Origin: Kiritimatiellia bacterium
GTDB taxonomy: Bacteria; Verrucomicrobiota; Kiritimatiellia; RFP12; DVOR01
DNA: 10,023 nt
NCBI GenBank assembly: GCA_900771325.1
Contig: CAAGNN010000075.1
Coordinates: 1-10,023 of the forward strand
Reading direction: 5' to 3'
Under the pieces are notes generated by a model. The model saw only the letters and a list, made by a program, of their open reading frames with translations. It did no database searches and had not been told where the DNA came from. Below are positions 1 through 7,495 of the stretch, piece after piece; positions within the stretch are counted from its first letter, which is position 1; the number at the start of each line of letters is the position of its first letter. Both the position numbers and the translations under genes were made by a program.

Positions 1-292
1 GCTGTTTGCGCCACACTTCGCCGACAGTCTGCGTGAGAGCGATTTGCTCGCCTGTGGCAGCATAGGCGAAGGACTGCACGGGCTGACCGGGCGCAGTGAT
101 TTGGCTTGTGCGGCCATAAAGGTCATAGACCGACACCGTCTCCAAGGTGGACCCATTCGCGCCGGAGCGGGTTTGACGGACGGTCTGCCCGAGGAGATTG
201 CGTTCGGTCTGCTGCCAGCGCGCGCCCGTCGCCACGCGCTCCCACAATGGACCGTAGGTGAAGACCTGTGGCTGCACAGCCGTGCCGGAGAT
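1..292. repeat. Outer inverted repeat, left copy (inside left RHS gene)
   Basis: The reverse complement of 1-292 matches 9689-9980 with 5 mismatches by my count (about 98%) and no gap. Identity is still running at position 1, so the repeat probably continues leftwards. It encodes residues 730 onward of the left RHS protein, including YGPLWERVATGARWQQTER and YDLYGRTSQI. Confidence 0.95.
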
Positions 293-2479
293 GGAGCACG
301 TGCGTTGCCGGGCATCTCTTCGAACAACGCGTGTGGAAAGATTGGGATAGGTGGTGGTAACGGTGTTACCATCGGCGCTGTATTGCACCTGCGTCATTCC
401 GCCACGCACATCGACTACACACACCACGCGTCCAAGAATGTCATACTGCGTGGTTTCTGGGTTCAACCCTTCGCGGTTGATACAGATGACACGCCCCAAT
501 GCATCGCGTTGGTAGGTGACCGTGTGAGATGAGGCTTTTAGCGTGGTTTGTGAGAGCAGGTTACCCTCGCTGTCATAAGCGTAGGTGCGCCGTGTACCAT
601 CGGGCAACGTCTCCGAAATCTTCCCGCAACAAGCATCGCCCCAAACACTCACCGTCTCGCGCCCCGCGAAGTCCGTCTCTTTGGTGACTTTCCCTGCCGC
701 ATTGTATTCATACACTGTGCGGTCAATGAGATGCCAAGCGCCTTCAATAAAGGCCTCCTGGTTGCGTTCGACCACATTGCCCACGCGGTCATAGATGGTG
801 GATTGGCGCGTCGTCTTGCCCGAGACCGGCTCTGGTGCCTCTTCGTGCAACGAGGTCACCGTCTCAATCCACCGCTCCGCTTCCAACCGATAGGTGTAGA
901 ATTGAATCGCCCCATTCTCTCGGCGAATCGACTTCAACCGTCCTGCGCAATAGGGCGTTTCGTCATCCGGCGCATACCATTGCTTCACCGTGCGCAATGC
1001 CCCCGCCGCGCCATATTCAGCCCCCGCCGTGGCAGCACGCTCCACAATCTCCTGCGTCGGCGCGTACACATAGTAGGTCCGCGAGACTTCCACCCGCTCG
1101 TTACGCTCGGCATCCCGCACAGCAACCACCACACAGCGCGGACGCGTATCCATCAGCGAAGTGGTATCCCCCGTTGCCACCGGCTGATAAGAGGTCGTCG
1201 TTACCTCCCAGAACGAATCTGCAGTGTCTGTTTGGGAGACCTCAACCTCCCGCCCCTGCGCATCATAGCGATAACGAACAACTTCACCCGTAGAGGTGCG
1301 GCGCTCCCGCACCTTGCCCCGATACGCGCCACTGGCTGCCTGCGTTGTCGAATAATAGTCCCATTCCTTCCACCGCGTACACCCCTCATCTCCCTCTTCA
1401 GAGCGCACCTTAATAAATCCCCAAGCACACTCCTCATAAAAGTCCCGCTTACGCTTCAAGGTTTCGCCATCTTTTCGCGTCAAGGTCTCTGCCAGCACCG
1501 TCCCCCCATCGTCACTCTCCATCAATTCACGCGTCTTGTCCAGCCCCTCAGGCGTTTTGAGCCCCCAATCCTCATTCACGAAGGTATAGACATAATGGCG
1601 CGGTTGACCGTTCCCCTTTTGGAGCGTAGCCAACAATTCGCGCGAATCCTTCCCTTGTTTCATCGTCAACCGCCGCAGTGGCGCCGTCTGCGGCGGCACA
1701 TATAGCCCCTCTACAAATGCGGGGCGCTCGCTCAGCGGATAGATGCACACCTCATATTCCGTTACCCCCTTCACAACCACATCCGCCAAGCGCGAAGGCA
1801 TCAACACCTGCCGCACAACGCCCTGAGAATCGCGCAAAATCTCCACCCCAAAATCCGCCAATGTAATCACGCGCCCCCGTGCATCAGTGTAAGAGACCAA
1901 CTCCCCCAACTTCCCCGTGACATTCGTGGCATAAAAGCGCCACACAGAGCCATCACCGGGATAGAGGTCATAATATGCTGGGTCCTCTGCCGTTGCCCAC
2001 CCCTCGGCATCAACCATCTGCAAACGCTCATTCAGTTCCTTGTGAAGCCCCGGATCGGGAATCCCTAACGACTCCCCCTCCCCAAACCTAAAATGAACCT
2101 CCTGACCCGTTTTCTGAATGAAAACCACCCGTGCCGGAAGCCCATTCACCGTCCGCTCCCCGCCCAGCCGATCAAAGGTATAATCCATCACCACCTTCAA
2201 TTCTGCCGGCGTAAAGATTGCGGGCGATTCGGAGTTGGTATAAACCCGCAAACTCACCAACCGGCGATCCGACATCACAGACGTCCGCCCCAAATCCAAT
2301 TTAATCTTAACACACCCCTGGTCAACCTCCTTTGGCGGGCAATCGCAATCATCCCCAGGCTCCACCTCGGGATCTTCCTTTGGCGGGGGATTGCGCATCA
2401 TCGCCGCCTCCGCCGCAACACCCATAGACGCCACGAGAAGGCCAAATAAGCACACCGCAAAAAACAAACACCGGTTCAT
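1..2479 (-). CDS. Secreted RHS/YD-repeat protein, N-terminal part (runs off left edge)
   Basis: The frame is open from ATG at 2479 to the window edge: 826 codons with no stop, so the C-terminus lies outside. AGGAG at 2485-2489 sits 5 nt before the ATG. Residues 1-25 look like a Sec signal peptide (MNRCLFFAVCLFGLLVASMG, then VAAEA), giving an exported protein. A short Cys/Pro/acidic linker (C45, C47, C56) follows, then a beta-rich domain (about 55-300) shared with the gene at 7496. YD-type repeats are seen from about residue 400: YRYDAQGREVE, YDRVGNVVE, YEYNAAGKVTKE, YAYDSEGNLLS, YDILGRVV, YDLYGRTSQI. A Cys pair (617-618, WGDACCGK) interrupts the YD series and is conserved in the paralogue. 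RHS/YD proteins form large beta cocoons, often ending in a variable, sometimes toxic, C-terminal domain; whether this one does cannot be seen. The gene is transcribed divergently from the LamG gene. Family assignment is firm; function is unknown. Confidence 0.9.
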   Translation of the reverse strand, partial: MNRCLFFAVCLFGLLVASMGVAAEAAMMRNPPPKEDPEVEPGDDCDCPPKEVDQGCVKIKLDLGRTSVMSDRRLVSLRVYTNSESPAIFTPAELKVVMDYTFDRLGGERTVNGLPARVVFIQKTGQEVHFRFGEGESLGIPDPGLHKELNERLQMVDAEGWATAEDPAYYDLYPGDGSVWRFYATNVTGKLGELVSYTDARGRVITLADFGVEILRDSQGVVRQVLMPSRLADVVVKGVTEYEVCIYPLSERPAFVEGLYVPPQTAPLRRLTMKQGKDSRELLATLQKGNGQPRHYVYTFVNEDWGLKTPEGLDKTRELMESDDGGTVLAETLTRKDGETLKRKRDFYEECAWGFIKVRSEEGDEGCTRWKEWDYYSTTQAASGAYRGKVRERRTSTGEVVRYRYDAQGREVEVSQTDTADSFWEVTTTSYQPVATGDTTSLMDTRPRCVVVAVRDAERNERVEVSRTYYVYAPTQEIVERAATAGAEYGAAGALRTVKQWYAPDDETPYCAGRLKSIRRENGAIQFYTYRLEAERWIETVTSLHEEAPEPVSGKTTRQSTIYDRVGNVVERNQEAFIEGAWHLIDRTVYEYNAAGKVTKETDFAGRETVSVWGDACCGKISETLPDGTRRTYAYDSEGNLLSQTTLKASSHTVTYQRDALGRVICINREGLNPETTQYDILGRVVCVVDVRGGMTQVQYSADGNTVTTTYPNLSTRVVRRDARQRTCSISGTAVQPQVFTYGPLWERVATGARWQQTERNLLGQTVRQTRSGANGSTLETVSVYDLYGRTSQITAPGQPVQSFAYAATGEQIALTQTVGEVWRKQ

Positions 2480-2484
2480 TGTTA

Positions 2485-2489
2485 CTCCT
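2485..2489 (-). promoter_or_regulatory. Ribosome binding site of the left RHS gene
   Basis: On the minus strand this reads AGGAG, 5 nt upstream of ATG 2479. It supports that start. With the predicted transcription start near 2500, the leader would be only about 20 nt long. Confidence 0.75.
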
Positions 2490-2506
2490 AACTCCAAGTG
2501 CCGCTC

Positions 2507-2535
2507 ATTATACGACAAGCGATAGCGATTGTCGA
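2507..2535 (-). promoter_or_regulatory. Sigma70-type promoter for the left RHS gene
   Basis: Read on the minus strand, a perfect TATAAT (-10, positions 2512-2507) lies 17 nt downstream of TCGACA (-35, positions 2535-2530), one base from TTGACA. Box sequence and spacing are both near optimal. Transcription would begin near 2500, just ahead of the AGGAG site and ATG 2479. Seen by eye; not tested. Confidence 0.75.
2513..2534. promoter_or_regulatory. Candidate operator: dyad between -35 and -10 of the minus-strand promoter
   Basis: CGACAA (2513-2518) and TTGTCG (2529-2534) form a perfect 6-bp inverted repeat around a 10-bp centre. The dyad covers the whole spacer and most of the -35 box of the minus-strand promoter. 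A protein bound here would block RNA polymerase. I do not recognise the motif as the site of a named regulator. A 6-bp dyad can also arise by chance, so the call rests on its placement. Confidence 0.4.
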
Positions 2536-2571
2536 GCCTGATACCCATGCCGAGATAAACGATCCGTTGGT

Positions 2572-2601
2572 TTGACAGAAAACATAGGTATGTAGTATAA
2601 A
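2572..2601 (+). promoter_or_regulatory. Sigma70-type promoter for the LamG gene and probably the right RHS gene
   Basis: TTGACA (2572-2577) is a perfect -35 box, followed after 18 nt by TATAAA (2596-2601). Transcription would start near 2608, leaving a leader of about 33 nt before ATG 2641. The two promoters are back to back, with their -35 boxes 36 bp apart, so a regulator bound between them could affect both. Confidence 0.75.
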
Positions 2602-2630
2602 AGAGCCATACAGATTTATTCGTAATCGTT

Positions 2631-2634
2631 GGAG
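2631..2634 (+). promoter_or_regulatory. Ribosome binding site that fixes the LamG gene start
   Basis: GGAG lies 6 nt before ATG 2641. An in-frame TTG at 2629 would add four residues but overlaps this site and has no Shine-Dalgarno of its own, so ATG 2641 is the better start. Confidence 0.75.
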
Positions 2635-2640
2635 ATTGCT

Positions 2641-5600
2641 ATGATCTTGTCAAAAAGTCAGATTAGTGGATTGGTCGTGTTGATCTCTGTGGCTTTACGG
2701 GGAGCGCCGGAGGCGTTTGTCCTAGACTTTATGCAGCAGACATCGGAAGTCGAGCCTCCAGCGTGGATTGCCGAGACGACAACGGATGGGGTGTTTTCCG
2801 AAGCGGGGCTCACGGTCACGGCGGCGAATGCAATCACTGTTCGGCTCATTCGGTCGATTGCACCCACGCGGTTCTCTCTCTTGCCGGAAGGTTCAGGGGC
2901 GCAACCCTTGTTGCTTTGTGGGTATGCCGTCTCCGAGGCGGCCGATGGTGAGGAGACGACAACGCTTTGTGCGACAGAGACACTTTCCTTTGGCGAAAGT
3001 GCACTTCTAGACTTTTCTGTAGAGGAATGGGGGGATGTCTCCTATTTGGCTATTCTGCCTCAAGAGAATGTGACCGTTACGGCCCTGACGGTGGGGTGGG
3101 ATACGGATGATTTGCCGGGGGCCTCAGAGTCTGGAGAAGCGGGGAGTGGCACCTCGGAGGATGCTTCCGAGCAAGCCCCGGAGGTGGTTTGGATGGAAGC
3201 CACTTCACCGTCTCGGGAGTGCCCGGTGGCAGGGGCCTCGACTTTGTTGATGCCAACAGATCATGTGACCCTTCGGGCTTCGACATTTAATCCCTTCTCC
3301 TCCCAGACGGCGAATGTTACCGCGACGGTCAATGGCACCACTGTGACAGAAGCGGGAGCGCTTCGTTTTCGGAACAAAGAGGCGTGCGTCGTGTTGGGGC
3401 AGCCCGAGGCATTGGATTTTGCCCAAGAGCAGCCATTTGCCATCTCCGCGTGGATTCGCCCTGAAAAGAAAGATGGTCTTCGGAATATCGTTGCGCGCGG
3501 GTATATAAATACCGCTACGGAAAAGCGCGAGCTATACCTTCGCTTTAAGAATGGCAATCTGCAATTGGGTTGGTGGTGCAATTCTGGGGAGGTGCTAGCC
3601 GAGGCGGCCTACACGCCCTCGCTTGGAACGTGGGCCCATTTGATGGGGGTATTTGATGGCACGGCCTATATCCTTTATGTGAATGGCGAGGAAGTCGCAC
3701 GGGCGTCGGCCAATCTCAAGCCCGTATCATTCGCTGCGGATTGGTCAATCGGCCGCCACGCCTCCAAACGCGAGCGTTTTTTCTATGGTGATGTTGGAGA
3801 GGTCTCCTTTTACAAGGGCACCGTCTCGCCAGAGGCAGTCTCCCTTTTGGCACAAAGCCGAGCCCAAGGGCTCTCGGAGGCCTCCATTCGCGGCATTTGG
3901 TCGGTTGGGAACACGCTTGTGGTCTTGACAGATACTACGCCACCGGCCCTTGTTGCCCCGGATAACCAAACTCTTCCGGCTCCACAAGAGGACCTCTCCG
4001 AAGAGACACGGGGCCGGGCTACGGCCTCCGATGCGGCCTCTAGCCCAGAGAAAGTCTCGGTGATTTCTGTCGACGAAGGCCCATCCTTCATCACATTGGA
4101 AGATGGCACTTCCCGCTACCGCCTGATTCGCCACTGGATAGCCGAAGATGCAGCGGGCCTAGAGGCCTTTGCCGATCAGATGCTTGACCTATCGGACACC
4201 GTGCCGCCGGTGTTAACGCTCCCAGCCGACTGTGCCTTGACGCAACGCCAGGGGATTGCCCCTGCTGTCGCTGGCTCCGCCTCTGCCACAGATAATTCCG
4301 GGATGGAGCCGGAGATTTCGTGGCAAGATGTCGCCGATTCTGCTATCGGGCTTGGATTGCGGTGGTCGATGACCGAAACCTTAACGCTTTCTGCTTCGCA
4401 GCCGACCGGGTGCATCATCGGCACGGGGACCTTGTTGGACGAGACGCTTCCATACACCCTCTCGGTCACGATTAAACCTGCTTCAGAATTGAAGACGCTG
4501 CGCGGCGACTTTACGCTCATCTCCAAAGAATACTTGAGCGGCAAAGAGGTTATCTTCCGTATCGAAAATGGTGCTTATCAGTTTGGTTACAACACGGGTG
4601 TCAACCGTTTAATCTCATTCCCAATGCCCGAGGAGGATGCCGACACCTGGGTGACCCTGACGGGCGTTTACGATGGGGTCTCTCTCCGGCTCTACCGGGA
4701 GGGCACATTGGTTGCAGAAGGGAAACCTGCTGCCGCACCAATTGCCAATGCGGGCCGTTGGGCAGTTGGCTATAACCCTGCATTCACCAATCGCCAGTTT
4801 CGTGGCGAAATTGCCCGCGCAACCGTTTGGCAACGCGCACTCTCAGGGCGGGAAGTGGCCGTACTAGCCCGGGGCGGGGCGGCGGCCATTGCCGCCTTGC
4901 CCGCAGGTGCCGAAAGTCAGCCGTTGGCTATCGGGCTGGTGGCGTATCGCCCAGACTTGTGGTCGTTGCCTCCAATAGAGGAGCGGGACACGCTGGGAGA
5001 CAAAACGCTATTGGATGAGCGCAAAGGCTTTTCGCTTTCAGCTTCCATTTGTCCAGATGCCGTGTTGCAGACGCGTATGGGGCAGGCAACGATTATCTCC
5101 AAGGGATATGTCAGCGGCAAAGAGGTGGTCTTCCGCGTGGAAGATGGGAACTACCAATTCGGCTTCGTGAAAGGTGTCAATTGCGTAGTTTCCTATCCCA
5201 TCCCAGATGAGGATCTAGGGCAATGGGTCACCCTCACCGGAACATTGGAGGGCCGGCAAATGCGCCTCTATCGCAATGGCGTTGAGGTCAGCCAGGGTGT
5301 TGCCAACAGGGATTTGGCCGATTATGCCGCCGATTGGTCCATCGGTTATAACACCACGCTTCCCGGGCGTGAGTTCCAAGGGGAAATGCGCGATGTTGCC
5401 ATTTGGTCTCGTCCGCTCTCTGCACAGGAATGCGCTCAGGTCGGTACACTCAGCCACGAGGCCTTTTGTGCGCTGAACACGCCTGCCGAATGCGAGCGTG
5501 AGCGCACCATTGCACGCCGATGGACGGCGACCGATCCCTTCGGTAATGCTGCCTCGGGCCTGCAAACCTTGGCCATCTCCGGGGCGTATGCCGATCCCGA

Positions 5601-7479
5601 TGCGGATAGCCTTTGTGATGTCCTAGAATTGGAAGTTCACGGGACAAATCCTGACCTGGCCGATACGGATGGCGATACGCTGCCTGATGGGGATGAAGTG
5701 ATGCACTTTGGTACCAATCCCTGTTTGCTGGATACCGATTGTGACCGTTTACCAGATGCGTGGGAATTGCAATATGGCTTCAATCCCAGATTGGCTGGCG
5801 AAACCTACCTCGACCCCGATGGCGATGGGTTGGCCAACATCTCGGAATGGCAGGCAGGTACCAATCCACTTATTGCCGACACCGATGGCGATGGCCTCAA
5901 TGATGGCTTGGAGGTGCTCTCTGCACATTCCGATTCTTTGAGCGCCGACATCGAAGTTTCCTCCCCCGAGCAACAGGGCGAGACCGTTCAGGGGAATGCG
6001 TTCGTCAGCGCAACGGGCACTTGGGGCACCGCCGGAGCCCTTGTTTATGCGCGGGAACGCTCGGGTTCTTTGACCTATCGCTTGACCGTGCCATCGCCCG
6101 CACCCCAAGCGCTGGCTGTGATGGTTGAACAACACAACGAACTGACAACGCAATCGATGTTTGAACTCTCGCTCAAGGTCGATGGGCTCTTTGTCGCGCG
6201 CTTCCCCATCTCTGCCCCGAAGGGAAGTCCCACCGAAGCCCTCTTCTTCTTGCCAATGTTGGAACCCGGTGAACACACCTTCACCTTGGCTTGGCACAAT
6301 TGGAAGGCGAATAGTTTTGTTGCCATTCATTCGCTCCGCTTCCTCAACTTTGAAGGGCCGGATGAAGACCTCAATGGAACGCCAGACTGGCAAGACCATC
6401 GAAATGCACACGAAACAACGGTTGCCCCGCTCCCAGAGGTGAGCCTAGTCTCCCCGGTCTGTATTGAAGGCACAGACTTGTGGCGAGATGTGCTTGAGAT
6501 TCGTGCATCCTATCCTGAAGAAGACGAGGCGGGCGAGCCAATTGAGACGCTTATCCCCGTGGTTGAGACGATTGGCGAGGGGTTCTATGTTGATGTCCCG
6601 CTTTCGGCTTCGGGGGAGGCTGTCACATTGACCTTGGATGACCGTAGCAGAATGCATAGTTTCCCTGTGGCTTGGGTCGCGTTTGATGTCACCGCTGGCT
6701 TGACGGAAGAGGCACCATTCCCGTTGCGCAAGGGAGATGCGCTGCGCCTCTTTGGAGGCGAAGGGGGACAATCGGTTTTGACCATTCAAGCGGCAACAGC
6801 CGATGATGAGTGGTCTTCTGTTGCCAACTTCGTCTCTGCAGAGCCGGTGGTTTATACATTTGAAGAGGCAGGTCTCTTCCGTGTGGTTGCCGAAGATGCG
6901 ATGACAGGCAATATCAAGGGCGTGTCAACTGTTGAGGTGACCGCTTCGCGTTTCCCGCAAGAGGTCATCGCGCTGTGGCTAGGCAAGGTTCGCACCATCG
7001 ATTGCCCGGAATTGGCACAACACGCCATTTTGGACTACGATATGGCGCTCAACCTATCTGCGACACCGCGCGAAGCGGGGGGCGTGACGCTTGCACTGGA
7101 TGCGCAACTGGACCGCACGCACGGGATGGTCTCACGACTTGGGGTGGCCGGACCAGTCCTTGATGCCGCGCAGGTGCGGCCTGTGTGGGGCGATAATGGC
7201 GGCTATTATCGCGTATTGCAACGTTATGCCGATGGCTCTCAACTCACCGAGGTGGTTCTCCAGTTAGGTGCCGTGCCTCCTGGCCTTCGCGTGCAGTTGG
7301 AGATTTTCGTTGCCGGCGTGAGTTTTGAGGATGGAACCCGTACCAAATGGCTCACTGCCGAGGACTTTGATGAGTATGGCATCTGCCGTCTGACCTTCAT
7401 TCGCGGTGCCAATGTCAAAACCTCGGTTTGCCATCGAACCTATATCTATCAAGACGGTGTCCGTCTTGGGGTAAACTAA
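2641..7479 (+). CDS. Secreted multidomain LamG / HYR-like / thrombospondin type 3-like surface protein
   Basis: A 1612-residue protein. Residues 1-28 look like an export signal (K5, then hydrophobic SGLVVLISVAL, then APEA), though the cleavage site is weak. Next come an unassigned beta-rich domain (about 29-155) and a Ser/Gly/Glu linker near 160-180. LamG/concanavalin-like domain 1 spans about 245-405. HYR-like modules begin at 431 (DTTPPALVAP) and 520 (TVPPVLTLPADC); the second appears split by LamG domains 2 and 3 (about 569-743 and 762-937) and resumes at about 949 (RTIARRWTATDPFGNA). Five Asp-rich calcium-binding units fill 985-1102. A jelly-roll-like beta domain (about 1107-1235) and a further Asp-rich loop (near 1241) follow. 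The Ig-like C-terminal region (about 1260-1612) is unassigned. No catalytic motif, sortase signal or membrane anchor is visible. LamG folds typically bind glycans or proteins, so an adhesive or scaffold role is inferred. It lies 16 nt upstream of the right RHS gene. Confidence 0.93.
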   Translation: MILSKSQISGLVVLISVALRGAPEAFVLDFMQQTSEVEPPAWIAETTTDGVFSEAGLTVTAANAITVRLIRSIAPTRFSLLPEGSGAQPLLLCGYAVSEAADGEETTTLCATETLSFGESALLDFSVEEWGDVSYLAILPQENVTVTALTVGWDTDDLPGASESGEAGSGTSEDASEQAPEVVWMEATSPSRECPVAGASTLLMPTDHVTLRASTFNPFSSQTANVTATVNGTTVTEAGALRFRNKEACVVLGQPEALDFAQEQPFAISAWIRPEKKDGLRNIVARGYINTATEKRELYLRFKNGNLQLGWWCNSGEVLAEAAYTPSLGTWAHLMGVFDGTAYILYVNGEEVARASANLKPVSFAADWSIGRHASKRERFFYGDVGEVSFYKGTVSPEAVSLLAQSRAQGLSEASIRGIWSVGNTLVVLTDTTPPALVAPDNQTLPAPQEDLSEETRGRATASDAASSPEKVSVISVDEGPSFITLEDGTSRYRLIRHWIAEDAAGLEAFADQMLDLSDTVPPVLTLPADCALTQRQGIAPAVAGSASATDNSGMEPEISWQDVADSAIGLGLRWSMTETLTLSASQPTGCIIGTGTLLDETLPYTLSVTIKPASELKTLRGDFTLISKEYLSGKEVIFRIENGAYQFGYNTGVNRLISFPMPEEDADTWVTLTGVYDGVSLRLYREGTLVAEGKPAAAPIANAGRWAVGYNPAFTNRQFRGEIARATVWQRALSGREVAVLARGGAAAIAALPAGAESQPLAIGLVAYRPDLWSLPPIEERDTLGDKTLLDERKGFSLSASICPDAVLQTRMGQATIISKGYVSGKEVVFRVEDGNYQFGFVKGVNCVVSYPIPDEDLGQWVTLTGTLEGRQMRLYRNGVEVSQGVANRDLADYAADWSIGYNTTLPGREFQGEMRDVAIWSRPLSAQECAQVGTLSHEAFCALNTPAECERERTIARRWTATDPFGNAASGLQTLAISGAYADPDADSLCDVLELEVHGTNPDLADTDGDTLPDGDEVMHFGTNPCLLDTDCDRLPDAWELQYGFNPRLAGETYLDPDGDGLANISEWQAGTNPLIADTDGDGLNDGLEVLSAHSDSLSADIEVSSPEQQGETVQGNAFVSATGTWGTAGALVYARERSGSLTYRLTVPSPAPQALAVMVEQHNELTTQSMFELSLKVDGLFVARFPISAPKGSPTEALFFLPMLEPGEHTFTLAWHNWKANSFVAIHSLRFLNFEGPDEDLNGTPDWQDHRNAHETTVAPLPEVSLVSPVCIEGTDLWRDVLEIRASYPEEDEAGEPIETLIPVVETIGEGFYVDVPLSASGEAVTLTLDDRSRMHSFPVAWVAFDVTAGLTEEAPFPLRKGDALRLFGGEGGQSVLTIQAATADDEWSSVANFVSAEPVVYTFEEAGLFRVVAEDAMTGNIKGVSTVEVTASRFPQEVIALWLGKVRTIDCPELAQHAILDYDMALNLSATPREAGGVTLALDAQLDRTHGMVSRLGVAGPVLDAAQVRPVWGDNGGYYRVLQRYADGSQLTEVVLQLGAVPPGLRVQLEIFVAGVSFEDGTRTKWLTAEDFDEYGICRLTFIRGANVKTSVCHRTYIYQDGVRLGVN
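4519..4869 (+). repeat. LamG repeat unit A (in-frame direct repeat, LamG domain 2 core)
   Basis: Residues 627-743 align without a gap to residues 819-935 (5095-5445), exactly 576 nt or 192 codons downstream. Shared stretches include SGKEV, YQFG, WVTLTG and RLYR. By my own count about 54 of 117 residues match, so this is an old internal duplication of a LamG domain. Confidence 0.85.
5095..5445 (+). repeat. LamG repeat unit B (in-frame direct repeat, LamG domain 3 core)
   Basis: Second copy of the unit at 4519-4869. It also shares ADWSIG with LamG domain 1, a motif that unit A has changed to GRWAVG. This suggests copy B is closer to the ancestral domain, or that the three copies have exchanged sequence. 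Confidence 0.85.
5593..5946 (+). repeat. Thrombospondin type 3-like Asp-rich calcium-binding repeats (5 units)
   Basis: Five units, residues 985-1102, begin DPDADSLCD, DTDGDTLPD, DTDCDRLPD, DPDGDGLAN and DTDGDGLND. Each is followed by a short E-x-x-x-x-G-T-N-P-like segment. The spaced Asp residues match calcium-coordinating loops of the thrombospondin type 3 family. Units 1 and 3 are irregular: Ala or Cys replaces the loop Gly. Three cysteines fall in units 1-3 and could form a disulfide. Such arrays usually act as stiff, calcium-dependent spacers in secreted proteins. Confidence 0.85.
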
Positions 7480-7483
7480 GCAC

Positions 7484-7488
7484 GGAGG
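7484..7488 (+). promoter_or_regulatory. Ribosome binding site of the right RHS gene
   Basis: GGAGG lies 7 nt before ATG 7496 and 10 nt before the adjacent in-frame ATG 7499. The nearer ATG is preferred, but the second is possible and would change the protein by one residue. The site falls within the 16-nt gap after the LamG stop codon, so reinitiation by the same ribosomes is likely. Confidence 0.75.
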
Positions 7489-7495
7489 GAGAACG

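Noticed and set aside
44..532. Plus-strand open frame (162 codons) whose product is nearly identical at its start to that of a minus-strand frame at 9362-9937
   Set aside because: Both are antisense to the RHS genes. They match because the sense DNA is near-identical in the outer inverted repeat. No ribosome binding site or independent support.
731..1705. Long plus-strand open frame, 324 codons
   Set aside because: Antisense to the left RHS gene, whose own frame is open throughout with YD motifs. Composition is Arg/Pro/His-rich and low in complexity, typical of a shadow frame.
2629..2640. TTG at 2629 as the start of the LamG gene
   Set aside because: It overlaps the GGAG site that correctly serves ATG 2641 and has no Shine-Dalgarno of its own.
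5749..6411. Minus-strand open frame, 220 codons, inside the LamG gene
   Set aside because: Lies opposite the calcium-binding repeats and the following beta domain. Its length reflects the base composition of the sense strand.
7480..7495. Terminator or separate promoter between the LamG and right RHS genes
   Set aside because: Only 16 nt are available and they contain the ribosome binding site. There is no hairpin or T-run.
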